Shown here piece by piece: positions 8,449 to 17,473 of a stretch of 64,000 nucleotides of DNA. The DNA comes from Streptomyces clavuligerus (lineage in GTDB: Bacteria > Actinomycetota > Actinomycetes > Streptomycetales > Streptomycetaceae). Both the position numbers and the translations under genes were made by a program. The first letter of the stretch is position 1. Every line of letters starts with the position of its first letter. The notes beneath the pieces were generated by a model, which searched no databases, was not told where the DNA came from, and worked only from the letters and a program-made list of their open reading frames with translations. The DNA lies in the NCBI RefSeq assembly GCF_005519465.1, contig NZ_CP027858.1:2046001-2110000 (forward strand). The letters are read 5' to 3'.

Positions 8449-8489
8449 AACCTATGGGGGATGTCGGGGACTGCGCAAACTATTTTTCC
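8449..8489 (-). promoter_or_regulatory. wblC promoter with WhiB7-type AT element
   Basis: On the minus strand the order is an AT-rich GGAAAAATA block, two bases, a -35 TTGCGC (8478-8473), an 18-nt spacer, and a -10 TAGGTT (8454-8449). An A/T tract touching the -35 is the signature of promoters activated by WhiB7/WblC with the housekeeping sigma factor, so autoregulation is expected. The start site would fall near 8442, giving a leader of about 640 nt before wblC. Confidence 0.75.
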
Positions 8490-8501
8490 GACGAGTTCGT
8501 C

Positions 8502-10682
8502 TCAGTCCTCGGCGGAGGGGTCACCTGCCTCGTCCTCCAGCTCCTGACCTGCGCAGAGGGTGAGGACATCGGCGCCGAACCGCTCCAGCTTGCGCCCCCC
8601 GACCCCGGAGATCCGCGACAGCTCCGCCTCGTCGGCGGGGACGGCCTCGGCGATCGCGATCAAGGTCTTGTCGGTGAACACGCAATAGGCCGGCTGGCCG
8701 AGCCCGCGCGCCTGCGCGGAACGCCATTCCCGCAGCCGCTCGTACAGGCCCTCGTCCATGTCCGACGGGCAGTCCTCGCAGCGCATCAGCTTCATCTCAC
8801 CGGCGTCGGTGAGGGTCTTGCCGCAGACCCGGCAGAGCGCCGGGCCGCGGCGCTTGCGCCGGCTGCCGCGCTCCGCCCCGCCCGCGCCCGCCGTGCCCCG
8901 GGGACCGGCGGCGGCGGAGCCGGGCCGCAGTCCGTTGAGGAAGCGGGTCGGACGGCGGGAGGCACGGCCGCCCGGGGAGCGGGACAGCGCCCAGGACAGC
9001 GAGAGATGGAACCGGGCCCGGGTGACGCCGACGTAGAGCAGCCGCCGCTCCTCCTCGATCTGCTCGTCCGTCTTGGCATAGGTGATCGGCATCATGCCCT
9101 CGGTGAGCCCGACCACGAAGACCGCGTCCCACTCCAGGCCCTTGGCCGCGTGCATCGAGGCGAGGGTGACGCCCTGGACGGTGGGGGCGTGCTGGGCCGC
9201 GGCCCGCTCGTCCAGCTCGGCCACCAGATCGGCGAGCGTGGCACCGGACCGGGCACGGGCGAAGTCCTCCGCCAGCCGCACCAGCGCGGCCAGCGACTCC
9301 CAGCGGTCCCGCACGGCCCCGGAGCCCGCGGGCGGCTCGGTGCTCCAGCCCTGCGTCGACAGGACCGCGCGGACCTGGCCGGGCAGATCGTCGGCGGAGT
9401 CGAGCAGGGAGTCGTTCCCCCCGGCGCGGGCCGCGCCGCGCAGGGCCACACCCGCCTCCCGGACCTCCTGCCGCTCGAAGAACCGCTCGGCGCCCCGCAG
9501 CTGGTACGGGACCCCGGCGTCGGCCAGCGCCTGCTCGTAGACCTCCGACTGGGCGTTGACGCGGTAGAGCACGGCGATCTCACCGGCGGGCACACCGGTG
9601 TCGATCAGCTCACGGATACGGCGGGCGGTGCCCTCCGCCTCCGCGGGCTCGTCCGGGTACTCCTCGTAGGAGGGCTCGGGGCCGGACTCGCGCTGCGAGA
9701 CCAGCTCCAGCCGGTGCTCGGCGGCGCGGCCCCTGGCCTGGCTCAGCAGCCCGTTGGCGAGATGGACGACCTGCGGGGTCGAACGGTAGTCCCGCACCAG
9801 CTTGACCACGGTGGCCGAGGGATGGCGGGTGCGGAAGCTCAGCAGATGGTCCGGGGTGGCCCCAGTGAAGGAGTAGATCGTCTGGCTGGCGTCGCCGACG
9901 ACGCAGAGGCTGTCCCGGTCGCCGAGCCACAGCTCCAGCAGCCGCTGCTGGAGGGGGCTGACGTCCTGGTACTCGTCCACCACGAAGTGCTGGTACTGGC
10001 GGCGGATCTGGTCGGCGATGTCGGGGCGGTCCTGGAGGATGCCCACGGTCAGCAGCAGCACATCCTCGAAGTCAATCACCGCGCGATCGCGCTTGAGCTG
10101 CTCGTACATGGCGTAGATTTGGCTGATCTCGGCGGGATCCCGGGGGGCGTCCCGCAGGGACTTGGCCACCGCCGCCGGGTAGTCGGCCGGGACGGTCTGG
10201 GTGACCTTCGCCCATTCGATCTCGCTGGTCGCATCGCGCAGCTCATTGCGGTCGAGCCGGAAGCGGCAGCGCGCCGCCGACTCGGCGACCAACTGGATCT
10301 TGCGTTCGAGAAGCCGGGGCACCTCGCCGCCGACCGCCCGCGGCCAGAAGTACTGGAGCTGGCGCAGGGCCGCGGAGTGGAAGGTGCGCGCCTGCACCCC
10401 TCCGGCACCGAGCTGCCGCAGCCGCCCCCGCATCTCCCCCGCCGCCCGGTTGGTGAAGGTGACGGCCAGCACACTCGCGGGCTGGAGTATCCCCGCGCGG
10501 ACCCCGTAGGCGATGCGATGGGTGATCGCCCGCGTCTTGCCCGTACCGGCGCCCGCCAGGACACACACCGGTCCGTGCAGGGTCGTCGCCACCGCGCGCT
10601 GCTCCGGGTCGAGGCCGTCGAGCACCGCGTCCGCCGACTCGGGAACCTGAGGGAAAAGGGAGGAGTGCGTTGCTGCTGTCAC
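8502..10682 (-). CDS. uvrD2: ATP-dependent DNA helicase UvrD2 (SF1A, HRDC domain)
   Basis: The product is 726 aa from a GTG start. Walker A GAGTGKTR lies at residues 44-51, followed by motif Ia-like TFTNRAAGEM, motif II DEYQDVSP, motif III-like GDASQTIYSF, motif IV LVRDYRSTPQ, motif V VTLASMHAAKGLEWD and motif VI YVGVTRARFHL. After the motor, a four-cysteine segment (CRVC...CEDC) leads to a C-terminal HRDC domain (about residues 645-720). This is the layout of mycobacterial UvrD2, where the tetracysteine motif is needed for unwinding. The stop lies only 13 nt from the wblC promoter region. A DnaA box sits 40 nt upstream of the start. Confidence 0.95.
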   Translation of the reverse strand: MTAATHSSLFPQVPESADAVLDGLDPEQRAVATTLHGPVCVLAGAGTGKTRAITHRIAYGVRAGILQPASVLAVTFTNRAAGEMRGRLRQLGAGGVQARTFHSAALRQLQYFWPRAVGGEVPRLLERKIQLVAESAARCRFRLDRNELRDATSEIEWAKVTQTVPADYPAAVAKSLRDAPRDPAEISQIYAMYEQLKRDRAVIDFEDVLLLTVGILQDRPDIADQIRRQYQHFVVDEYQDVSPLQQRLLELWLGDRDSLCVVGDASQTIYSFTGATPDHLLSFRTRHPSATVVKLVRDYRSTPQVVHLANGLLSQARGRAAEHRLELVSQRESGPEPSYEEYPDEPAEAEGTARRIRELIDTGVPAGEIAVLYRVNAQSEVYEQALADAGVPYQLRGAERFFERQEVREAGVALRGAARAGGNDSLLDSADDLPGQVRAVLSTQGWSTEPPAGSGAVRDRWESLAALVRLAEDFARARSGATLADLVAELDERAAAQHAPTVQGVTLASMHAAKGLEWDAVFVVGLTEGMMPITYAKTDEQIEEERRLLYVGVTRARFHLSLSWALSRSPGGRASRRPTRFLNGLRPGSAAAGPRGTAGAGGAERGSRRKRRGPALCRVCGKTLTDAGEMKLMRCEDCPSDMDEGLYERLREWRSAQARGLGQPAYCVFTDKTLIAIAEAVPADEAELSRISGVGGRKLERFGADVLTLCAGQELEDEAGDPSAED

Positions 10683-10721
10683 CCCGCCATGCTGCCAGGT
10701 CCGGCGGTGTGGATGCGGCGG

Positions 10722-10730
10722 TTGTCCACA
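10722..10730 (+). promoter_or_regulatory. DnaA box (TTGTCCACA) upstream of uvrD2
   Basis: This is an exact 9-mer match to the Streptomyces DnaA box, 40 nt upstream of the uvrD2 start codon. It lies in the region shared with the divergent mycoredoxin gene. Confidence 0.5.
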
Positions 10731-10945
10731 GGCCACCACCTCCGGTCATACGAATCCCCACCGGAACACCCCGGAGTGACAAATCGATCACCCTTGGTTA
10801 CCACGACCGAGTGGGGACCCTGACCCGGGCGCCGGGCGGGGGCCGGTGCCGGGAATGGCTCCGGGACCTCGTACGTTCTCTACGGTGCCCCCGTGTCGTA
10901 CGGGGGCGGACGCATGCCGTGAGCCACCGAAGGAGCCGGAAGACG

Positions 10946-11188
10946 ATGTCGGGCACTGTGACGATGTACAGCACCACCTGGTGCGGATACTGCCGTCGGC
11001 TGAAGAGCCAGATGGACCGCGAGGGCATCGCGTACACCGAGATCAACATCGAGCAGGACCCGGAGTCCGCCGCGTTCGTGGAGAAGGCCAACGGGGGCAA
11101 CCAGACGGTGCCGACCGTGCTCTTCCCGGACGGCTCGACGCTGACGAACCCCTCGCTCGCGCAGGTCAAGGAGAAGGTCGGCGTCTGA
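10946..11188 (+). CDS. mrx1: Mycoredoxin / glutaredoxin-like protein
   Basis: The product is 80 aa with a glutaredoxin fold. The active site is TTWCGYC (residues 10-16), the CGYC form typical of mycoredoxin-1, which reduces mycothiol mixed disulfides. A cis-proline motif (TVPTVLFPDG) follows at about residues 54-63. The ATG has AAGGAG about 12 nt upstream. The gene is divergent from uvrD2 and is followed by a long hairpin. The position between uvrD2 and nudC matches the mycobacterial order. Confidence 0.92.
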   Translation: MSGTVTMYSTTWCGYCRRLKSQMDREGIAYTEINIEQDPESAAFVEKANGGNQTVPTVLFPDGSTLTNPSLAQVKEKVGV

Positions 11189-11223
11189 CGCCCGGGCCCG
11201 CGGGCCCATGGCCGCGTGCGGCG

Positions 11224-11262
11224 ACCGGTGTGCCCCGGGGCGGACGGCCCCGGGGCACCGGT
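11224..11262. terminator. Hairpin terminator between mycoredoxin and nudC
   Basis: An inverted repeat (11224-11241 with 11247-11262) pairs through about 16 bp with a 2-nt bulge and a short loop, between convergent genes. No U-tract is present. Confidence 0.65.
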
Positions 11263-11291
11263 GGTTCCGGGGCCGTGACGTGGGCCGGGAG

Positions 11292-12260
11292 TCAGACCCG
11301 GGGAGCGGGGGACGGGAGGGGTTCGCCGTACCAGCGTTCGATCAGGCGGGCCGCGATGGAGATGCCGAACGGCGGCAGCACCTCGCCGGACGCGAAGGCC
11401 GCCCGCAGTTCCTCCCGGGAGAACCAGCGGGCCTCGTGCAGTTCCTCCCCGTCCACCGTGATCGCGGACGAGGTCGCCCGCGCGGTGAAGCCGAGCATCA
11501 GGCTGGAGGGGAAGGGCCAGGGCTGGCTGGCCACGTACGCGACCTCGCCGACCTCGACGCCCGCCTCCTCCAGGACCTCCCGGCGCACCGACTGCTCGAT
11601 CGACTCGCCCGGTTCCACGAACCCCGCGAGGGTGGAGAAGCGCCCCTCGGGCCAGTGCACCTGCCGGCCCAGCAGCGCCCGGTCCTCCTCATCGGTGACC
11701 AGCATGATCACGGCCGGGTCGGTCCGCGGGTAGTGCTCGGCGCCGCACGCCTGGCAGCGGCGGACATGGCCCGCCGCCGCGATGACGGTGCGCTCGCCGC
11801 AGCGCGAGCAGAAGCGGTGCAACCGCTGCCAGTTCTCCAGCGCCACCGCGTGCACCAGCAGCCCCGCGTCCCGCGCGGAGAGCAGTTGCCCGGCCTCCCG
11901 CAGCCCCGCCGGGCGCGCGGACTGGTCCATCCGGCCCGGCAGGGTGTCCTTCTGGAGCGCGAAGTAGCGCACCCCGTCCTCGTCGGTGCCCAGGAAGTAG
12001 CGGTGGGTCTCGGTGACGGGGGCCTCGAACGCCGGGGTCATCACCAGTTCGGTGCGCCCGTCGGCGGTGTCGTCGATCAGCGCCTGACCGCCGCAGACCA
12101 CGAAGACCCGGGTGGTGGGGTGGCTCCACGCCGCCGCCAGCCAGGCCTCGTCCAGCCGGTGGTGCGCCTCGCGGTCGATCCCGCTCGGCGCGGTCAGGCT
12201 GACGGGCTCTGCGGTGAGGCCGGTGGCACGGTCCGCGGTGACATGGCCGTTGGTGCTCAC
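11292..12260 (-). CDS. nudC: NADH pyrophosphatase / NAD-decapping Nudix hydrolase NudC
   Basis: The product is 322 aa from the GTG at 12260 (GGGGGAG site). It has an N-terminal beta domain and a four-Cys zinc ribbon (CSRCGER...CQACGAEHYPRTDP). The Nudix box runs from GFVEPGESIE to REVLEEAGV, followed by the NudC-specific SQPWPFPSSLM motif, which selects NAD(H)-type substrates. NudC enzymes cleave NADH and remove NAD caps from RNA. The next same-strand gene upstream is adnA/adnB beyond the M20 peptidase. The start was chosen over an upstream in-frame codon because of the ribosome site and because the family sequence begins there. Confidence 0.93.
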   Translation of the reverse strand: MSTNGHVTADRATGLTAEPVSLTAPSGIDREAHHRLDEAWLAAAWSHPTTRVFVVCGGQALIDDTADGRTELVMTPAFEAPVTETHRYFLGTDEDGVRYFALQKDTLPGRMDQSARPAGLREAGQLLSARDAGLLVHAVALENWQRLHRFCSRCGERTVIAAAGHVRRCQACGAEHYPRTDPAVIMLVTDEEDRALLGRQVHWPEGRFSTLAGFVEPGESIEQSVRREVLEEAGVEVGEVAYVASQPWPFPSSLMLGFTARATSSAITVDGEELHEARWFSREELRAAFASGEVLPPFGISIAARLIERWYGEPLPSPAPRV

Positions 12261-12373
12261 GTACTTCCAACTCCCCCGGTGGATCGGGTCTCGGTTCGGC
12301 GGTCGGTCAGCCAAGGGCTCGTTCGGTCGGCCAGGGGCCGCGGTCGGCCGGGCCGGGGCTCGGCCGGTCCCGG

Positions 12374-13771
12374 TCAGCGCAGGGACGCGGCAAGGTCGTC
12401 CCAGAGGTAGGCGGCCGTCTCCACTCCCTTGAACAGCAGGTCCAGCTCGACCTTCTCGTTCGGCGCGTGCCAGCCGTCGGAGGGGACGGAGATGCCGAGG
12501 AACAGCACGGGCGCGCCCAGCACGTCCTGGAGGTCGGCGGCGGGGCCCGAGCCCCCCTCACGGGTGAAGAGGATCTTCCGCCCGTCGAAGGCCCGGCTCA
12601 TGGAGCGGACGACGGAGCGCAGCGCGGGGTGGTCCAGCGGGGTGAGACAGGGGCGGGTGGCCGCGCCGAAGGTGAGGCTGTAGCGGATGCCGTCGGGGAC
12701 GCGCTGGGCGACCCACTGGCTGAGCGCGGCCTCGATCGCCCCCGGGTCCTGGCCCGCGACCAGCCGGAACGACAGCTTCAGGGAGGCCGACGAGGGGATG
12801 ATCGTCTTTCCGCCGGGGCCCTGGTAGCCGCCGCCGATGCCGTTCACCTCGGCCGTGGGGCGGGCCCAGATCCGCTCCAGCGTGGAGAAGCCGCGCTCGC
12901 CGAGGGTCCCGTGGGACTGGGCGGTGGCGAGCCACTCCTTCTCGTCGAACGGCAGCTCCGCGAAGAGGGCGCGCTCCTCGTCGCCGAGCGGGGAGACGCC
13001 GTCGTAGAAGCCGGGGACGGTGACCCGCTCGTCCTCGTCGTGGAGCGCGGCGACCAGCCGGGCGGCGACGGTGGCCGGGTTGGGGACCGCGCCGCCGAAC
13101 GAGCCGGAGTGGATGTCCTGGCCGGGCCCGGACAGCTCGATCTCGCAGTCGGCGAGGCCGCGCATGCCGGTGCAGACGGTGGGCGTGGTCTCGGACCACA
13201 TCCCGGTGTCGGAGACGATCACGGCGTCGGCCCGCAGCCGCTCGGCGTTGGCCTCGACCAGCGCGCGGAAGTGCGGCGAGCCGGACTCCTCCTCGCCCTC
13301 GACCAGCAGCTTGAGATGGACGGCGGGAGCGCTCCGGCCGGTGGCGGCGAGATGCGCCCGGACACCCAGGGTGTGGAAGAACACCTGGCCCTTGTCGTCG
13401 GCCGCGCCCCGGGCGTAGAGCCTGCCGCCGACGGTCTCCGGCTCGAACGGGTCCGTGTGCCAGCCGTCGGCGCGCGCGGCGGGCTGCACGTCGTGGTGGC
13501 CGTAGACCAGGACGACGGGGGCGTCCGGGTCCTCGGCGGGCCACTCGGCGAAGACGGCGGGCGCGCCGGGGGTGGGCCACACCTCGGCGACCGGGAAGCC
13601 GGTCTCCGTGAGCTTGGCCGCGAGCCAGTCGGCGCTGCGCCGTACATCCGCGTCATGCTCGGGCTGGGCCGAGACGGAGGGAATGCGCAGCCAGTCCGCG
13701 AGGTCGTCGAGGAAGGCGGCGCGGTGCTGCTCGATGTACTGGCGGACGGCGCTGTCCGGGGTGTCGCTCAT
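12374..13771 (-). CDS. M20 family dipeptidase (metallo-carboxypeptidase-like)
   Basis: The product is 465 aa. Metal and catalytic positions of clan MH are visible: YGHHDVQPA (His and Asp, about residues 86-94), GAADDKGQ (bridging Asp, about 120), EGEEESGS (Glu pair, about 153-158), SDTGMW and a lid domain with GPGQDIHSGSFGG. The overall order matches the CNDP-like dipeptidases. No signal peptide is seen, so it is probably cytosolic. It lies 10 nt downstream of adnB on the same strand and may share its transcript. The dipeptide substrate cannot be told from sequence. Confidence 0.93.
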   Translation of the reverse strand: MSDTPDSAVRQYIEQHRAAFLDDLADWLRIPSVSAQPEHDADVRRSADWLAAKLTETGFPVAEVWPTPGAPAVFAEWPAEDPDAPVVLVYGHHDVQPAARADGWHTDPFEPETVGGRLYARGAADDKGQVFFHTLGVRAHLAATGRSAPAVHLKLLVEGEEESGSPHFRALVEANAERLRADAVIVSDTGMWSETTPTVCTGMRGLADCEIELSGPGQDIHSGSFGGAVPNPATVAARLVAALHDEDERVTVPGFYDGVSPLGDEERALFAELPFDEKEWLATAQSHGTLGERGFSTLERIWARPTAEVNGIGGGYQGPGGKTIIPSSASLKLSFRLVAGQDPGAIEAALSQWVAQRVPDGIRYSLTFGAATRPCLTPLDHPALRSVVRSMSRAFDGRKILFTREGGSGPAADLQDVLGAPVLFLGISVPSDGWHAPNEKVELDLLFKGVETAAYLWDDLAASLR

Positions 13772-13781
13772 GTGTCTGAGC

Positions 13782-16700
13782 CTAGCCGCCTCCACCACCC
13801 CCCTCGTCTGCCGTCCCACCGAGCAGGACGCGCTCCAGTTCGGCGCGGCCGGGAAGGGACTGCGGGCGGACGACCTCCCCGCTGCGGACGAACACGAACG
13901 CCGCGTCCACCTCCTCGGGGTCGAGGCCGTGCTGCTCGGCCCAGGCCAGGCGGTAGACGGCGAGCTGGAGCGGGTCGGCGGCCGCGGCGGCGCCGGTCTT
14001 CCAGTCCACGATCTCGTAACGGGCCGGGGAGGTGGCCGGTCCGTCCGCCGCGGTGGTGCGGTAGACGGCGTCGATCCGGCCCCGGACCACCCGTCCGGCG
14101 AGGGTGATCTGGAACGGCGACTCCACCCGGTGGGGTGTACGGCGGGCGTAGGGGGTGCGCTCGAAAGCCTCCTTGAGCGCGGCGAGATCCTCCTCGTCGG
14201 CGATGTCGGCCAGGTCCGGTCCGTCGAGATCGCCGCCGGGCAGCTCGTCGGGGCCGAGCAGGGGCAGCGGCAGTTCCTCGAAGCGGGACTCCACCCAGGC
14301 GTGGAACCGGGTGCCCCGGCGGGCGGCGGGCTGCGGCGGGCGCGGCATGGGCCGGGCCAGTTCACGGGCGAAGCCGTCCGGGTCGGCCGCGAGCCGCATG
14401 AGCTGGGACGCGGTGAGGGCGGGCGGCAGCGGCACCTCGTGGACGGAGGCGCGGGCGCCGCGCAGCTCCTGGGCGAGCGCGGTCAGGTCACGGTCCCAGG
14501 AGGCGATGGCGCGCAGTTCCTCGGGCGTCAGCGGCTCGGGGCCGTCGGGGCCGCCGTCCGCCGGACCCGTGGCCTGCGGACCCGTATGGCCCGTGGCCTC
14601 CGGGCCTGTGCGCCCTGTGTCCTCCGGGCCCGTGTCCTGCGGGCCCGACGGGTACGGCGCGGGGGCGGTGGGGGCGTCCGCCGGGGCCCACGGCTCCTCG
14701 GGCTCGGGGAAGTCCTCGGGGTCCCACGGCTCCTCCAGGTGCCACGGCTCGTCGCCCCACGGCTCCGACCCGGCGTTCCCGGAGGCGTCCGCGGAGGTGT
14801 CCCCAAGGGCGTCGGCGGAGAGCGGCACGGGCGCCGCGGGGGTCGCGGTGGACCCGTCCGACCGCACAGGGCCCACGGGTTCCACGGGCTCTTCCAGGTA
14901 TGCCAGCACCGTGTCACGGGCCGCTCGGCGGCGGCGCAGCGAGGCCGGGTCAAGGGGCAGCGGCCAGACCTCGTCCGGGCCGCCCGGCGTCTGCTGGGGG
15001 TTCTCCGCGTCGGCGGCGGGCTCGTCGGCCCAGACCTCGATCTCGCCGAAGCCCGCCACGCAGTGCTCGTACAGGGCCTCCAGGAAGGCCGACGGGCCCC
15101 GGGGGCGCTTCTGGGCGGGGCCCCACCAGTGGGCCGACCCCAGCAGCAGGGAGCGCGGGCGGGTGAAGGTCACATAGCCCAGCCGCAGCTCCTCGGTGTG
15201 CTGGTGCTCCTTCAGCTCCTCCTTGAACGCCTTCAGCCCCTTCGCGTCGGGGGCGGGCAGCTCCGGGAGGGTCGCCGCGTCGCCGCGCAGCGCGTGCGGC
15301 AGCACCTGGGGGTGCGCGGTCCACGCCTCGCGCGCCCGGTCGCTCGGGAAGCTCCCGGCGGTCAGCCCGGGGACCGCCACCACGTCCCACTCCAGACCCT
15401 TGGACTTGTGCGCGGTCAGCACCTTGACGGTGTTCTCCCCGCCGGGGAGGGCGTTGTCCAGGCCCTTCTCGTACTGCGCGGCCGTCCGCAGAAAGCCGAG
15501 GAAGGCCAGGAGGGACGCCTCCCCGTCCAGGGCGGCGAAACCGGCGGCGATGTCCAGGAAGTTGCCCAGGGTCTCCCGGCGGCGCGCGGCCAGCGCCCGG
15601 GGGGACGCGGACAGCTCGACGTCCAGCCCGGTGGTGGACAGGACTCGGTGCAGGACGTCCATGAGCGGGTCGGCGAGCGAGCGGCGCAGCTCGCGCAGCT
15701 CCCGGGCGAGATGGGCGAAGCGGACCCTGGCCTCCCCGGAGAAGGGCAGTCCGTCGTCGGCCCCGGCCGGGTCGATGAAGGCGTCGAGGGCGTCGGCCAG
15801 GGAGATCACCTCGGCCGGGTCGGTGCCCTCGACGGCGGCCGCCAGCCGCTCGGCGAGACCGGCGCCGTCGTCGTGACCGCTGTCGCGGTGGACCAGGAGC
15901 CGGGCACGGCGGCCCAGCAGCGCGAGGTCGCGCGGGCCGATCCGCCAGCGGGGGCCGGTGAGCAGCCGGACCAGCGAGGCGTTGGCCCCCGGGTCCTGAA
16001 GCACCTCGCAGACGGCGACGAGGTCGGCGACCTCGGGCAGGTGGAGCAGCCCGGACAGGCCCACGACCTCGACCGGGATGTCCCGGGCCACCAGGGCGGC
16101 CTGGATCTCGGGGAAGTCGGTGGCGGTGCGGCAGAGCACGGCGATCTCGCCGGGGGCCTTGTCGGCGCGCACCAGCCGGGCGATGGAGTCGGCCAGCCAG
16201 TCGATCTCCTCGGCGTGCGTGGGCAGCAGGGCGACGCGCACCGATCCGTCGCGCTCGGCGCCGGGGGCCGGGCGCAGCGCCTCGACGCCCTCGTGCATGG
16301 CCCGCAGGGGCGCGGCCAGCCCGTTGGCGAGCTGGAGCAGCCGGCCGCCGCTGCGGCGGTTCTCGCTGAGCGAGTAGCGGGCGGCGGGGGTGCCGTCGCG
16401 GTACGGGAAGTGGATCGGGAAGTCGTCGAGGTTGGCCACGGAGGCGCCGCGCCAGCCGTAGATGGCCTGGCAGGGGTCGCCGACGGCGGTGACGGCGTGG
16501 CCGGTGCCCTGTCCGAAGAGCCCGGACAGCAGCAGCCGCTGGGCGACCGAGGTGTCCTGGTACTCGTCGAGCAGGACGACGCGGTACTCGTCGCGCAGCA
16601 GGGTGCCGACGGCGGGCCGGGTGAGCGCCAGCTCGGCGGAGAGGGCTATCTGGTCGCCGAAGTCCAGCAGCTCCCGGGAGCGCTTGGCGGCGCGGTAGCG

Positions 16701-17384
16701 CAGGACGAGCCCCCGCAGCTCCCGGCGGGCGGCGGCGGCCTCGGGGAGCCTGCGCAGGTCGGCGTTGGTGAGGGAGGCGGACGCCAGGGTCTCCAGCAGC
16801 TCCTCGTCGTGGGCGGCGAGCAGCTCCGGGCGGACCAGGTGCTCGGACAGCTCGGCGTCGAGGGCGAGGAGGTCGCCGACGAGTGTGGAGAACGAGCGGG
16901 TGAGCGCGGGGTAGGGGCCCGGGGCGGCGCGCAGCACCTGCGCGGCGAGCTGGTAGCGGGTGGCGTCGGCGAGCAGCCGGGCGGTGGGCTCCAGGCCGAT
17001 CCGCAGCCCGTGGTCGGTGAGGAGCTGCCCGGCGAAGGCGTGGTACGTGGAGATCCGGGGCTCGCCCGGCGGCCGGTCCGGGTCGATGGCGTCGGGGTCG
17101 GTCACCCCGGCGCGGACCAGCGCGGTGCGGACCCGCTCGGCCAGCTCGCCTGCGGCCTTGTTGGTGAAGGTGAGGCCGAGGACCTGCTCGGGGGCGACCT
17201 GTCCGGTGCCGACGAGCCAGACCACGCGGGCGGCCATGACCGTCGTCTTCCCCGACCCGGCTCCGGCCACGATGACCTGCGGGGCGGGCGGCGCGGTGAT
17301 GCAGGCCGTCTGCTCCGGGGTGAAGGGAATCCCCAGCAGTTCCTTCAGCTGTTCGGGATCGGTGAGGGGTGCGGTCACCCTCAC
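13782..17384 (-). CDS. adnB: AdnB-like UvrD helicase-RecB nuclease subunit
   Basis: The product is 1200 aa from GTG at 17384 (a second GTG at 17378 is possible). The N-terminal SF1 motor has Walker A VAGAGSGKTT (about residues 39-48), LTFTNKAAGEL, DEYQDTS (motif II), GDPCQAIYGWRGA, VLTAHKSKGLEWD and YVTFTRPR. The C-terminal RecB-type nuclease has GTRFHAWVE, GRIDAVY, YEIVDWKTG and QLAVYRLAW. Together with its neighbour it matches the mycobacterial AdnAB double-strand-break resection motor. A low-complexity linker (about residues 820-960) contains repeats such as EEPW and ATGxTGP and looks species-specific. Two DnaA boxes lie 36 and 81 nt upstream. Confidence 0.93.
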   Translation of the reverse strand: MRVTAPLTDPEQLKELLGIPFTPEQTACITAPPAPQVIVAGAGSGKTTVMAARVVWLVGTGQVAPEQVLGLTFTNKAAGELAERVRTALVRAGVTDPDAIDPDRPPGEPRISTYHAFAGQLLTDHGLRIGLEPTARLLADATRYQLAAQVLRAAPGPYPALTRSFSTLVGDLLALDAELSEHLVRPELLAAHDEELLETLASASLTNADLRRLPEAAAARRELRGLVLRYRAAKRSRELLDFGDQIALSAELALTRPAVGTLLRDEYRVVLLDEYQDTSVAQRLLLSGLFGQGTGHAVTAVGDPCQAIYGWRGASVANLDDFPIHFPYRDGTPAARYSLSENRRSGGRLLQLANGLAAPLRAMHEGVEALRPAPGAERDGSVRVALLPTHAEEIDWLADSIARLVRADKAPGEIAVLCRTATDFPEIQAALVARDIPVEVVGLSGLLHLPEVADLVAVCEVLQDPGANASLVRLLTGPRWRIGPRDLALLGRRARLLVHRDSGHDDGAGLAERLAAAVEGTDPAEVISLADALDAFIDPAGADDGLPFSGEARVRFAHLARELRELRRSLADPLMDVLHRVLSTTGLDVELSASPRALAARRRETLGNFLDIAAGFAALDGEASLLAFLGFLRTAAQYEKGLDNALPGGENTVKVLTAHKSKGLEWDVVAVPGLTAGSFPSDRAREAWTAHPQVLPHALRGDAATLPELPAPDAKGLKAFKEELKEHQHTEELRLGYVTFTRPRSLLLGSAHWWGPAQKRPRGPSAFLEALYEHCVAGFGEIEVWADEPAADAENPQQTPGGPDEVWPLPLDPASLRRRRAARDTVLAYLEEPVEPVGPVRSDGSTATPAAPVPLSADALGDTSADASGNAGSEPWGDEPWHLEEPWDPEDFPEPEEPWAPADAPTAPAPYPSGPQDTGPEDTGRTGPEATGHTGPQATGPADGGPDGPEPLTPEELRAIASWDRDLTALAQELRGARASVHEVPLPPALTASQLMRLAADPDGFARELARPMPRPPQPAARRGTRFHAWVESRFEELPLPLLGPDELPGGDLDGPDLADIADEEDLAALKEAFERTPYARRTPHRVESPFQITLAGRVVRGRIDAVYRTTAADGPATSPARYEIVDWKTGAAAAADPLQLAVYRLAWAEQHGLDPEEVDAAFVFVRSGEVVRPQSLPGRAELERVLLGGTADEGGGGGG

Positions 17385-17419
17385 GAGGCTAATCGCCCCG
17401 CCGGGAAACCGGTCGCGCC

Positions 17420-17428
17420 TGTGGACAA
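17420..17428 (-). promoter_or_regulatory. DnaA box upstream of adnB (proximal)
   Basis: TTGTCCACA on the minus strand, 36 nt upstream of the adnB start, inside the first copy of the 45-bp repeat. Confidence 0.5.
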
Positions 17429-17464
17429 CCCGGCGACGGGCGGTCCACCGGCGGACGGTCCACC

Positions 17465-17473
17465 TGTGGACAA
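17465..17473 (-). promoter_or_regulatory. DnaA box upstream of adnB (distal)
   Basis: TTGTCCACA on the minus strand, 81 nt upstream of the adnB start, inside the second copy of the repeat. The two boxes share orientation and are 45 bp apart. Confidence 0.5.

Noticed and set aside
8454-10823. Plus-strand ORF opposite uvrD2
   Set aside because: Antisense shadow. UvrD2 motifs, HRDC and tetracysteine lie on the minus strand.
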